DNA from: JAIFWV01 sp964580495
GTDB taxonomy: Bacteria; Patescibacteriota; Doudnabacteria; UBA920; O2-02-FULL-48-8
Assembly: GCA_964580495.1 (NCBI GenBank)
Contig: CAZOKE010000003.1
Span: 1 to 49,973, forward strand
Length of the DNA stretch: 49,973 nucleotides
Direction of reading: 5' to 3'
The notes under the pieces are model-generated. The model ran no database searches and had not been told where the DNA came from. It saw nothing but the letters and a program-made list of their open reading frames with translations. The position numbers and the translations under genes are program-made. Of this stretch, positions 20,550 through 27,838 are shown piece by piece; position 1 is the first letter of the stretch, and every line of letters begins with the position of its first letter.

Positions 20550-22361
20550 CTATTTGCGCTTCTTTGTTTGTTTATAAATTTCTTTAGCTTCAACTATAAG
20601 ATCCTCATAAACTTTCAAGCCATGCTTCCATACGTTAGGATCATTCATATCAAAACCGACCATTTTCAAAGCTTCTTCTGGAGAAACCGAGTTCCCGACA
20701 GATAAAAATTTCAGATATTTCTCAACAAATGAATTTCCCTCTTTCAAATATTTGGCATATAAAGCCAAAGCAGCCAGAGCTCCAAAAGCATAGCCATAAT
20801 AATAAAAGGGTGGAGAGAAATGATAAAAATGACCGATATATGACCACCAATATTCGTAGCCGCCTTTCGTTTCAACTGTTTTTCCGAAAAGTTCGTCCTG
20901 GCGCCGGATCCACATTCCATTTATTTGCGAAACCGTAAGCTCATTTCCCTTACGGCGTTCGCGATGGATATCTTTTTCAAATTCATAAACCGCGATTCCG
21001 CGAAAAATATTTCCGGATAAATCCTCGATTTTATCTGTGATTAGGTCAAATCGCTCTTCCGCACTCATCTCCGAGTTCATAAGTGCATTAAACAGAACCA
21101 TTTCGCTGAACAAACTGGCAATTTCAGCTAAAATTGTCGGAACTCCATAATTAAAGATTGTTTGCTTTTGCATCAAGACATCGTTTATACCGTGCCCAAG
21201 CTCGTGGGCCAGAGTGTTAATATCAGTAATTTTGCCTGTAAAATTCACCAATATGTAAGGAGGAATTTTTGGACTGACCCCGGCACAGTAAGCACCATTT
21301 GTTTTGCCTGGGCGAATTAGCGCGTCGATTCTTGATTCCTCAAAAAATCTCTCCGCAATTGCAGCATAATCTTTGCTGAATTTCTCAAAGCCGCGAAGAA
21401 TAATATTTTTTACTTCGCTAAATTGATATGTTTTGTCGGAAGAAATTGGATAAAAAGCGCCGCGATCATAATAATACATTTTATCGAGCCCCAAAACGCC
21501 TTTTTTAAATGAAAGGTAATTTCTATACTTGTCATTTTTGCTTTGGACGGTTTTGGACAAATTTGCCACAACTTCGGACGAAATTTCATTATCCAAGTTT
21601 CTCGGTTCGTCTAGTTCCTTGTATCTCCTTAATTCCGTAACGATCTGCTCATCTTGCATCAGCATGTTTAAAATAAAAGCCAGGTTTTCTGATTCTTCCT
21701 TCAAGCCAGCCGTCAACCCTTCAGCAGCCGCTTTGCGCAAATTGCGATCCTTATTCTCTAAATATACAAAAATGTCGGATTGCAATACTTCTTTAGTTTC
21801 TTTTCCAATTTTAATCTTGAACTTCTTTGTGGTGCTGATCCGGTCAAACATTCGCTCCAAGGCAGCCCGGCTGGTTAGATATTTGAGGTTGATAATCTTC
21901 TGTTCAGCTTCCGTCAGCATATGTGGTTTGTAGTCAAGAATCCTTTTTATGTGGTGCTTATAGTTGGCCAGGATCTTGCTGTTTAGTAATTTTTTTATTT
22001 CTCCCAGAGGCAGCTTGCTTAGCTCCAAATCAAAAAACACCAATAAATTATTGACTTGCTGGTAATCAGTTTGAATTTTCTGATAAAATGCTCCAACTTT
22101 TGGATCGTTGTTGTTTAGAGACAATAAAAAATAGGAATAGTATCCGTATTTTACCGTAGCTTCGAAAATTTTCTCGTATTCCCGGAAAATTTCCAAAAAT
22201 TCTGATTCCGATTTATTCGAAAGCTTGCCGCGATATTTTTGCTCAAAGCTTTTAGCCAACGCCAATGATTTTTTAAAATCAACACCAATTTTCGGATCGT
22301 CTATATCATCATAGAATCTAGTTAAATCCCAAACTGGCAATTGTTCTCCTTTTTTAGGCAT
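20550..22361 (-). CDS. pepF: Oligoendopeptidase F-type M3 metallopeptidase
   Basis: 603 aa, normal for PepF. The zinc site NTLAHELGHGIND (HExxH, near residues 385-389) is intact, followed by a conserved Glu region (TILAEIASLFSEM) and the C-terminal FYYYGYAFGALAALALYAKY typical of the family. It degrades short peptides in the cytoplasm, which may feed an amino-acid auxotroph. Start MPKKGEQLPVWDL; TAGTAT lies 6 nt before the ATG and could be a -10 box. Confidence 0.96.
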   Translation of the reverse strand: MPKKGEQLPVWDLTRFYDDIDDPKIGVDFKKSLALAKSFEQKYRGKLSNKSESEFLEIFREYEKIFEATVKYGYYSYFLLSLNNNDPKVGAFYQKIQTDYQQVNNLLVFFDLELSKLPLGEIKKLLNSKILANYKHHIKRILDYKPHMLTEAEQKIINLKYLTSRAALERMFDRISTTKKFKIKIGKETKEVLQSDIFVYLENKDRNLRKAAAEGLTAGLKEESENLAFILNMLMQDEQIVTELRRYKELDEPRNLDNEISSEVVANLSKTVQSKNDKYRNYLSFKKGVLGLDKMYYYDRGAFYPISSDKTYQFSEVKNIILRGFEKFSKDYAAIAERFFEESRIDALIRPGKTNGAYCAGVSPKIPPYILVNFTGKITDINTLAHELGHGINDVLMQKQTIFNYGVPTILAEIASLFSEMVLFNALMNSEMSAEERFDLITDKIEDLSGNIFRGIAVYEFEKDIHRERRKGNELTVSQINGMWIRRQDELFGKTVETKGGYEYWWSYIGHFYHFSPPFYYYGYAFGALAALALYAKYLKEGNSFVEKYLKFLSVGNSVSPEEALKMVGFDMNDPNVWKHGLKVYEDLIVEAKEIYKQTKKRK

Positions 22362-22400
22362 AAAAAAATACTAACCGAACTTTGAATTATTGGCTATTAG

Positions 22401-22811
22401 CTAATTCTCTAATTTAATAAATTTCCCGTAATTTGTTATTGCATTATGGAAAAATTCAGGAATTTCATTCAATTCTGATTCTATATCAATCCACTTATAC
22501 TCAGTGTGCTCTTCGGAAAGCTGGACATCGTCACTTAGAAGCTTGGATAAGAACATTATCATGGTAATCTTTTGCTCGTCATCTCTGACAAAGTGCCGGA
22601 TGTCGATCGGCATCAAAATTTCGATCTCGCAGCCCGTCTCTTCTTTCATCTCGCGTTTGAGTCCTTCAAAAGGATTCTCTCCCAGTTCCAGCCGGCCTCC
22701 CGGTATATCCCAAATTCCAGGTTTGTGTACATCATTTGGCCGCCGCTTCATCATAAAAAGCTTTCCGTCTTTGATGATGAAAGCTTTTGCCGCATTTCGA
22801 AAATTATCCAT
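22401..22811 (-). CDS. NUDIX hydrolase
   Basis: 136 aa. The Nudix box is complete: GGRLELGENPFEGLKREMKEETG, with the REx2EE metal-binding core. Upstream are FIIKDGKLFMMKRRPNDVHKPGIWDIPGG, a usual N-terminus. It hydrolyses a nucleoside diphosphate linked to another group; the substrate cannot be told. An AAGGAC site precedes the ATG; tRNA-Gly is 47 nt upstream on the same strand. Confidence 0.95.
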   Translation of the reverse strand: MDNFRNAAKAFIIKDGKLFMMKRRPNDVHKPGIWDIPGGRLELGENPFEGLKREMKEETGCEIEILMPIDIRHFVRDDEQKITMIMFLSKLLSDDVQLSEEHTEYKWIDIESELNEIPEFFHNAITNYGKFIKLEN

Positions 22812-22858
22812 TTAAAGTCCTTTTTAAAATACTTTGCAACTGCATATGTATGACATTC

Positions 22859-22932
22859 TGGAGCGGGATACGGGAATCGGACCCGTGTCTAAACCTTGGG
22901 AAGGTCTCATACTACCATTGTACTAATCCCGC
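22859..22932 (-). tRNA. tRNA-Gly (CCC anticodon)
   Basis: 74 nt with encoded CCA. Acceptor GCGGGAT/ATCCCGC, anticodon stem AGACC/GGTTT with loop TTCCCAA, T-arm ACGGG-TCCGATT-CCCGT. Confidence 0.96.
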
Positions 22933-22936
22933 AGAC

Positions 22937-22965
22937 TTCAACATTATACTAATTTAAGCTATAAT
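22937..22965 (+). promoter_or_regulatory. Promoter of the 97-aa gene
   Basis: A perfect TATAAT (22960-22965) with a weak TTCAAC (22937-22942) 17 nt upstream. The leader is about 17 nt and includes the ribosome binding site. Confidence 0.5.
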
Positions 22966-22988
22966 AACCAAGTTGCCCAAGGAGGACT

Positions 22989-23282
22989 ATGCCAAAAATA
23001 CTGCTGCTCGTAGGATTGTACTTGATCGCAATCGCCACCGGATTCGTGGCAACGTATGCGGCTTACGATGGCTCTGTCATCTCCACAGGCGCCTTCGACT
23101 TCGTCCTGATCTGCTGCGTTTGGCTTTGCACTTGTTCTGTTCCCGCAAAACTGGAATTCACCAATGCAGAGGCCGATGTACACCTTCAAATCGGGACGAT
23201 CGCCGGGATGGTCTGCTCACTCTTTGCGCTCGCATACCAAAAACCAGCCGTCGTGCTGCAATTCATCGGAAATATTTTCTGA
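22989..23282 (+). CDS. Small membrane protein of unknown function
   Basis: 97 aa with three hydrophobic stretches: residues 3-25 (ILLLVGLYLIAIATGFVATYA), 36-52 with cysteines (DFVLICCVWLCTCSV) and about 68-93. An AAGGAGG site lies 3 nt before the ATG. It stands alone on the plus strand with a promoter and terminator, and its codons look GC-richer than those of neighbours. I do not recognise it. Confidence 0.75.
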   Translation: MPKILLLVGLYLIAIATGFVATYAAYDGSVISTGAFDFVLICCVWLCTCSVPAKLEFTNAEADVHLQIGTIAGMVCSLFALAYQKPAVVLQFIGNIF

Positions 23283-23287
23283 AACCA

Positions 23288-23320
23288 AAGACCGTTTACG
23301 ATTAAACGGTCTTTTCTTTT
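23288..23320. terminator. Bidirectional terminator after the 97-aa gene
   Basis: AAGACCGTTTA/TAAACGGTCTT, an 11-bp stem with a 4-nt loop, followed by TTCTTTTT. It also lies just past the stop of the parvulin-like gene on the other strand. Confidence 0.9.
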
Positions 23321-24168
23321 TAATATCTTTTCAAAATTTTGATCTTTATTTGGTCTGTTTGTGATTTAACCCAAGCATCGAATCCGGTCGTTTGGATAAG
23401 TATATGCTTGGCGTGCCACAGCTTGGTTCCATTCTGATTTGAAACCTCAATTGGATAAATAATTTCGTAGCCGTTTCGGGTTACGATTATTTTGTTTTCC
23501 ACTTGCCCCGCTCTGGCAATCGTAATTTCTTTTTCCAGCTCGGGCAAGATCTGTGAGTGGGCAAAGAAACCCAGGTCCCCTCCCAGTTGGGCCGTTTCCC
23601 TGTCATCGCTGTAGGTTTTGGCCAAGTCCTCGAATTTTGCGCCCTTATTCAACTGATCCAGTATGCCCTCGGCTTTGGCATAAGCATCTTTGTTTAAATC
23701 AAATTGAGAATTATAAAACATGCGCAAATTGGCTTCCACAACTTCCGGATAAACGACAATCTGAGTGAATAAATTTTCATCGCCATGAAAATAAGATTTT
23801 ATAAACTCCCGGTAGACCGTTTCATTGCCCTTCGTATAAAAATCTTTTTCATCGGAAATCGCATCGGATGCGAGTCTAATGCCCAATTTATCCAAGAGCC
23901 CTTGTTGTTTTGCACGCTGAAGAAAATTCGCAAATGCCTCCTGCGGGCTGACCGTATTGTCCATGCCGCGGGCGAGCTCGACAAATTCATTGGCATCCTC
24001 GACCGAAATAAGTTTGTTGCCCACGATTGCAGCCGGATACAGTTTACCAAAACTTTTGCTTACAGGATCCGACCAATTTGTTTTATACGCCACTGTGAGA
24101 GAAACGATAAAAAACAAAAAAATAATTGCCAACCCGATCCAAATTGTATATTTGTAATTTAGTTTCAT
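23320..24168 (-). CDS. Membrane-anchored parvulin-like (PpiC/SurA-type) peptidyl-prolyl isomerase
   Basis: 282 aa. An N-terminal anchor (YTIWIGLAIIFLFFIVSLTVAY, 7-28) is followed by a SurA-like chaperone region (PAAIVGNKLISVEDANEFVELA to about 140). The parvulin core then shows AEGILDQLNKGAKFEDLAKTYSDD, GGDLGFF, ILPELEKEI and TRNGYEIIYPIEV. The strand that normally opens the domain and holds the catalytic His (HIL) is missing there; instead LWHAKHILIQTTGFDAWV follows the last strand near residue 250. This suggests a circularly permuted domain, or the start of a second, truncated one. Likely folds exported proteins. Confidence 0.85.
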   Translation of the reverse strand: MKLNYKYTIWIGLAIIFLFFIVSLTVAYKTNWSDPVSKSFGKLYPAAIVGNKLISVEDANEFVELARGMDNTVSPQEAFANFLQRAKQQGLLDKLGIRLASDAISDEKDFYTKGNETVYREFIKSYFHGDENLFTQIVVYPEVVEANLRMFYNSQFDLNKDAYAKAEGILDQLNKGAKFEDLAKTYSDDRETAQLGGDLGFFAHSQILPELEKEITIARAGQVENKIIVTRNGYEIIYPIEVSNQNGTKLWHAKHILIQTTGFDAWVKSQTDQIKIKILKRY

Positions 24169-24183
24169 GTCTGCCGTTTGTGG

Positions 24184-24543
24184 CTAAGATTTCTTGAAGA
24201 AATAGTCAAACCATTTCCTAGGATTACTCTGCTGTGCCTCCGCGGTTTGAGTCTGGTCATCAGGCTGGTCCTTGGGCAATCCCACCACATATTCGCCGTC
24301 CTTCTTCAGATTCAATTTTTCGCGAGCCTCTTTTTCCTGGTACTGCGGGGTGTTCAAATATTTAACTAAATCCGAAAGCTGTTGGTTTTCGCCCCTGATC
24401 CGGTCGGCACGCGCCTGCAATTCCGAAATTTGCTTGTCTACCTGGTATTTTTCCGACAAAAGCCTGGCAGTCACAAACAAAACCACCAGGAGCAGGCCTG
24501 ACAAGACTATTGTCGCCATTTTGGATTTGAGGAAATCTTTCAT
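24184..24543 (-). CDS. FtsB/DivIC-like septum formation initiator
   Basis: 119 aa. A short cytoplasmic N-terminus, one membrane helix (TIVLSGLLLVVLFVTARLL, 11-29), then a coiled coil (EKYQVDKQISELQARADRIRGENQQLSDLVKYL) and the KEAREKLNLKKDGEYVVGLP ending common in the DivIC/FtsB family, which bridges FtsL and FtsQ in the divisome. A Gln/Asp-rich tail follows. Confidence 0.9.
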   Translation of the reverse strand: MKDFLKSKMATIVLSGLLLVVLFVTARLLSEKYQVDKQISELQARADRIRGENQQLSDLVKYLNTPQYQEKEAREKLNLKKDGEYVVGLPKDQPDDQTQTAEAQQSNPRKWFDYFFKKS

Positions 24544-24560
24544 CCCTTTAAAAGTTCTAG

Positions 24561-24665
24561 TTACCTGCTCGCAATCAATGCCGACAACGTAAACAAAATC
24601 ATGCCTATGACCATGATAATGGCAAAGATTGCAAATATTTTTTCGACTCGTCTCCTGTTTTGCAT
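24561..24665 (-). CDS. 34-residue single-pass membrane peptide
   Basis: The ORF codes a basic start (MQNRRRVEKIF) followed by one membrane helix (AIFAIIMVIGMILFTLSALIA) and ends SR. The layout recalls short DUF4044-type peptides. It lies 17 nt before the FtsB/DivIC-like gene and likely shares its transcript. Confidence 0.7.
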   Translation of the reverse strand: MQNRRRVEKIFAIFAIIMVIGMILFTLSALIASR

Positions 24666-24684
24666 TTGTATAAATTTTACCACT

Positions 24685-24767
24685 CCCAGCGGAAGCTGGG
24701 ATCCACTTCCTTAATTAATACCAATTGGTGTTAATAGATGAAGTGGACACCAGATCAAGTCTGGTGT
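24685..24767. repeat. Cluster of three hairpins and a 20-bp near-palindrome downstream of lepA
   Basis: CCCAGC-GGAA-GCTGGG (24685-24700); CCACTTC/GAAGTGG (24703-24746) enclosing TTAATACCAATTGGTGTTAA (24715-24734), palindromic but for one pair; and ACACCAGA-TCAAG-TCTGGTGT (24747-24767). No long T-run follows, so plain termination is unlikely. Confidence 0.75.
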
Positions 24768-24773
24768 GGTCAA

Positions 24774-26546
24774 TTACTTCTTTAATATCGCCAAAAAAGC
24801 TTCCTGGGGAATATCCACCTGCCCAATTCTCTTTAACCTCTTTTTTCCTTTTTTCTGTTTCTCGAGTAATTTCATTTTTCGGGTCACGTCACCGCCGTAC
24901 AAATAACCGGTAACGTCTTTGCGTACAGCGGAAATGGTTTCTCTGGCCACCACCTTGCCGCCGATTGCCGCTTGCAAGGCGATTTCAAACTGTTGTCTGG
25001 GTATCAACTCCTTAAGTTTGGACACCAGCGCTCGGCCTTCGTTTTCGGCAATTGATCGATGCACGATCATGGACAGCGCGTCCACGCGCTCGCCGGCAAC
25101 CAAAATATCCAGTTTTACCAAATCATCGACTCTGGTTTCCAAAAACTCGTAGTTTAGAGAAGCGTAGCCGGAAGATACACTCTTAAGTTTATCATAAAAA
25201 TCAATGATGATGTTTGCCAGCGGCATTTCGGCAGTTATAAGCACGCGGTCGTTGGACAAATATTGCATGTCTTTATATGCACCCCGCCTGGAAGTAATGA
25301 GCTCCAAAATCCCGCCAATGTATGTTTGAGGAACCAAAATTTCAATCAAAACCCATGGCTCTTCGATGCTGACCACGCTCGAAAGATCAGGAAGCTCGGC
25401 CGGAGTGTGCATAATTTTCTGCGTCCCGTCTTTCATATTGACTCGATATTCAACAGAAGGCGCAGTGAGCACCAAATCCAAACCATATTCCCGTGTTAAA
25501 CGTTCTTGCACGATATCCATATGAAGCAAACCCAAAAATCCTGTGCGGAATCCAAAGCCCAATGCCGGAATGTGTTCCGGCACGAACTCAAGCGCCGCAT
25601 CAGAAAGTTTGAGTTTGTCAATGGCGTCGCGCAAGAGCGGATAATCATCGCCGGAGACAGGGAAAATAGAAGCGTAAACCATTGGTTTGATTTGTTTGTA
25701 TCCGGGCAGTGCTTCAACTTTCGCGCCTAGAGTTGTAATCGTATCGCCGACGCGCGCAGAGCGGACATCGCGCAAACCGGTCACGATGTAGCCAACTTCG
25801 CCGGTTTTCAATTCTGGTGAGGGGAAAAATTTAGGATGAAAATATCCAACTTCTAAAGCGTCCGCCGGCGTATTTGTGCCGAGCATCTGAATTTTTTCAT
25901 TCTTCTTAAGTGATCCGTCAACGATCTGGACAAATGTTAATACACCACGATGTTGATCGTAAGCTGAATCAAATATCAAAGCTCGCAAAGCTTTGGCTTC
26001 GTCCCCAACCGGTGACGGAACTCGGTCCACTACCGCTTGCAATATTTTTTCCACGCCTTCCCCGGTTTTGCCGGAAGCATATAAAATCTCATCATCAGTA
26101 AAGCCAAATGCATGCTTGATCTCTTCTGCAGTTTTCTCACGGTCAGAATTCGGCAGATCGATTTTATTTACGACTGGAATAATTTTCAGGTTATGCTGCT
26201 GGGCCAAGTGAATATTGGCCAAAGTCTGCGCTTCTATTCCCTGGGTTGAATCCACCACCAAAATTGCGCCTTCACAGGCTGCCAGAGATCGCGAAACTTC
26301 ATATGTAAAATCCACGTGCCCTGGTGTGTCAATCAAATTCAAAATATATCCGTGCCATTCCATGCGCACCGGCTGAAGCTTGATAGTAATTCCGCGTTCG
26401 CGCTCCAATTCCATAGTATCTAGAAGCTGCTCTTTCATTTCGCGCTTGGACACAGTTGAAGTAATTTCCAAAAGCCGGTCCGCCAAAGTGGACTTGCCGT
26501 GATCGATGTGGGCTATGATACAAAAATTACGAATCTTATTTTGCAT
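24774..26546 (-). CDS. lepA: Elongation factor 4 (LepA)
   Basis: 590 aa, full length. G1 AHIDHGKS, G2/G3 around ERERGITIKLQ and DTPGHVDF, G4 NKIDLP, then domains II, III and V, and the LepA-specific C-terminal domain (EGRALVSKLKELIPRQQFEIALQAAIGGKVVARETISAVRKDVTGYLYGGDVTRKMKLLEKQKKGKKRLK). A ribosomal GTPase that back-translocates or remodels stalled ribosomes. Its start overlaps the 3' end of the DUF218 gene. Confidence 0.99.
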   Translation of the reverse strand: MQNKIRNFCIIAHIDHGKSTLADRLLEITSTVSKREMKEQLLDTMELERERGITIKLQPVRMEWHGYILNLIDTPGHVDFTYEVSRSLAACEGAILVVDSTQGIEAQTLANIHLAQQHNLKIIPVVNKIDLPNSDREKTAEEIKHAFGFTDDEILYASGKTGEGVEKILQAVVDRVPSPVGDEAKALRALIFDSAYDQHRGVLTFVQIVDGSLKKNEKIQMLGTNTPADALEVGYFHPKFFPSPELKTGEVGYIVTGLRDVRSARVGDTITTLGAKVEALPGYKQIKPMVYASIFPVSGDDYPLLRDAIDKLKLSDAALEFVPEHIPALGFGFRTGFLGLLHMDIVQERLTREYGLDLVLTAPSVEYRVNMKDGTQKIMHTPAELPDLSSVVSIEEPWVLIEILVPQTYIGGILELITSRRGAYKDMQYLSNDRVLITAEMPLANIIIDFYDKLKSVSSGYASLNYEFLETRVDDLVKLDILVAGERVDALSMIVHRSIAENEGRALVSKLKELIPRQQFEIALQAAIGGKVVARETISAVRKDVTGYLYGGDVTRKMKLLEKQKKGKKRLKRIGQVDIPQEAFLAILKK

Positions 26547-27191
26547 TTTTCTTTTCCAATGGATTTACGAAGCCGAGATAATGTTTCTTGGCCGAATTGA
26601 TCTCCAATGCTACTTTCTTGGCTTTTGCCGTTTTTGAGAAAGCCGGATGATTTCTCATTAAGATCCTAAAAATAGCGATGTCGTCACCGGCGTCAGTCCC
26701 TGCAAGCATCTTCCGATAAATCCCAATTACATGCTTTTCGTAGAGTCGCCTTTTGTGACCGAAATTGCCGGTGCTGGTAGGCACTTCAATATATGACAGT
26801 TTATATTTTGGACCGAATAGTTTTTTGAAAATCCATTCTGACCTGGTCTTGTGACCTTTGGTGGTCACGATCACTATATTCTTCCACTCCGGATGTCTTT
26901 TTATTATCTGCTTGGAAAAATAAATATTGCCAACCGTGTCTTTCGAATCTGCTTCTATAATTATATTTTTGAATCCTTTACCTTCAAGATAATGGGCCAT
27001 GACTTCCGCTTCTCCATACTTCGGTTTTTTCTTCAGCCAAATGCTGTATCCTCCGCTGACCAAAATAGGAGTGTCCTTGTAATATTTTAATTTGGAAAAA
27101 TATTCCAATCTCTCTCTGGTATACAAAATCGGTTTCAATGTGCCGTCAGAGTACCACCGCCCAAAATAATTATTACGTCAGGTTTGCTCAT
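26536..27191 (-). CDS. DUF218 (YdcF/SanA-like) protein with an apparent frame break near its start
   Basis: The open frame from a TTG at 27138 codes 200 aa with the DUF218 pattern TRERLEYFSKLKYYKDTPILVSGGYS, EAEVMAHYLEGKGF..IIIEADSKDTVGNIYFSK, IVIVTTKGHKTRSEWIFKKLFG. The missing first strand (ILGGG) is found in another frame: an ATG at 27191 codes MSKPDVIIILGGGTLTAH and then stops. Continuing the body frame upstream of the TTG gives DGTLKP, as the family requires. One base seems to be missing, or a -1 shift occurs, near 27145-27160 in GGGCGGTGG. Either a sequence error, a recent mutation or recoding. DUF218 proteins are membrane-linked and tied to envelope or vancomycin phenotypes. Confidence 0.8.
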
Positions 27192-27262
27192 AAAAAATAA
27201 ACAGCTAAAAAGCCGTATTTATTATACCCTAAATCAGATTGTATATAAAGCTTAGGAAATTG

Positions 27263-27311
27263 ATCCCTCACTTTCTTCTCAGATGATGCTATACGTAGAA
27301 AGTGAGGGATT
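27263..27311. repeat. 12-bp inverted repeat abutting a consensus promoter
   Basis: ATCCCTCACTTT (27263-27274) and AAAGTGAGGGAT (27300-27311) are perfect complements 25 nt apart; the last base is the first T of the -35 box. Confidence 0.85.
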
Positions 27312-27339
27312 GACAAAACCGGAAAAAAGGAGTATAATT
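27311..27339 (+). promoter_or_regulatory. Perfect consensus promoter of the 68-aa gene
   Basis: TTGACA (27311-27316), 17-nt spacer, TATAAT (27334-27339): the full sigma-70 consensus, the strongest promoter in the window. Confidence 0.95.
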
Positions 27340-27343
27340 AGCA

Positions 27344-27359
27344 ATCGGATATCCAATTA
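27344..27359 (+). promoter_or_regulatory. Operator-like near-palindrome at the start of transcription
   Basis: AATCGGATATCCAATT is palindromic except one pair and covers the expected +1 of the consensus promoter, where a repressor would block it. Confidence 0.45.
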
Positions 27360-27382
27360 CGACCTATTTAAAGGAGGGCGAT

Positions 27383-27589
27383 ATGCCCATTCTGAAAGTG
27401 AAAATCTTCGCTGTCGATGAGAACAAGAACGAAACACTGATCGCTGATGCCGTATCGAGATTCGCAGTTGCTGAGGATCGTGTCGACCGCGTCGTCTTCG
27501 CACTTCTCACAGGCTTCTATGACGGCAGCGAGCCGCCGTTTGACCTGAATTCTGAGCAAGAAGTTCAGACAAAAGTCGCAGGCTCGTAA
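27383..27589 (+). CDS. 68-aa acidic protein of unknown function
   Basis: AAAGGAGG ends 5-6 nt before the ATG, an ideal ribosome site. The protein begins MPILKVKIFAVDENKNE and has an alternating beta-like first half, then VDRVVFALLTGFYDG and a polar tail. No membrane segment, no known motif. A perfect promoter, strong ribosome site and strong terminator mark it as a potentially highly expressed single-gene unit on the plus strand, with codon choice unlike its neighbours. Function unknown. Confidence 0.8.
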   Translation: MPILKVKIFAVDENKNETLIADAVSRFAVAEDRVDRVVFALLTGFYDGSEPPFDLNSEQEVQTKVAGS

Positions 27590-27611
27590 TACACAGAACG
27601 GTTCCGCAACA

Positions 27612-27640
27612 AAAGGCGGGTGATCACTCGCCTTTTTCTT
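27612..27640 (+). terminator. Terminator of the 68-aa gene
   Basis: AAAGGCG/CGCCTTT around a GTGATCAC palindrome, followed by TTTTTCTTTT. Confidence 0.9.
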
Positions 27641-27649
27641 TTATTAAAA

Positions 27650-27672
27650 AATCCTGAATCAAGTTCAGGATT
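27650..27672. repeat. 9-bp perfect hairpin
   Basis: AATCCTGAA-TCAAG-TTCAGGATT. It precedes the larger inverted repeat by about 20 nt. Confidence 0.7.
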
Positions 27673-27692
27673 GCAGTTTGGATTTGGTTTCT

Positions 27693-27816
27693 GCGACCGT
27701 CTGAAAAATTTAGTCAGAATTCGACGCAAGCAAGGCTGGGTAATTGCTTGCACCAGCGAAGCGTGTGCAAGCACGCCGAAGCGAGCTAAGAATTCTGGTA
27801 AATTTTTCAGGATCGC
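27693..27816. repeat. 124-bp nested inverted repeat (MITE-like or structured RNA)
   Basis: Outer GCGA/TCGC, then CTGAAAAATTTA (27701-27712) with TAAATTTTTCAG (27799-27810), then AGAATTC/GAATTCT, and an inner TGCTTGCAC/GTGCAAGCA hairpin. CTTTTTC follows on the plus strand, so part may serve as a terminator. No gene lies between 27590 and 27838. Confidence 0.75.
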
Positions 27817-27838
27817 GACTTTTTCTTTCGTCTAAAAT

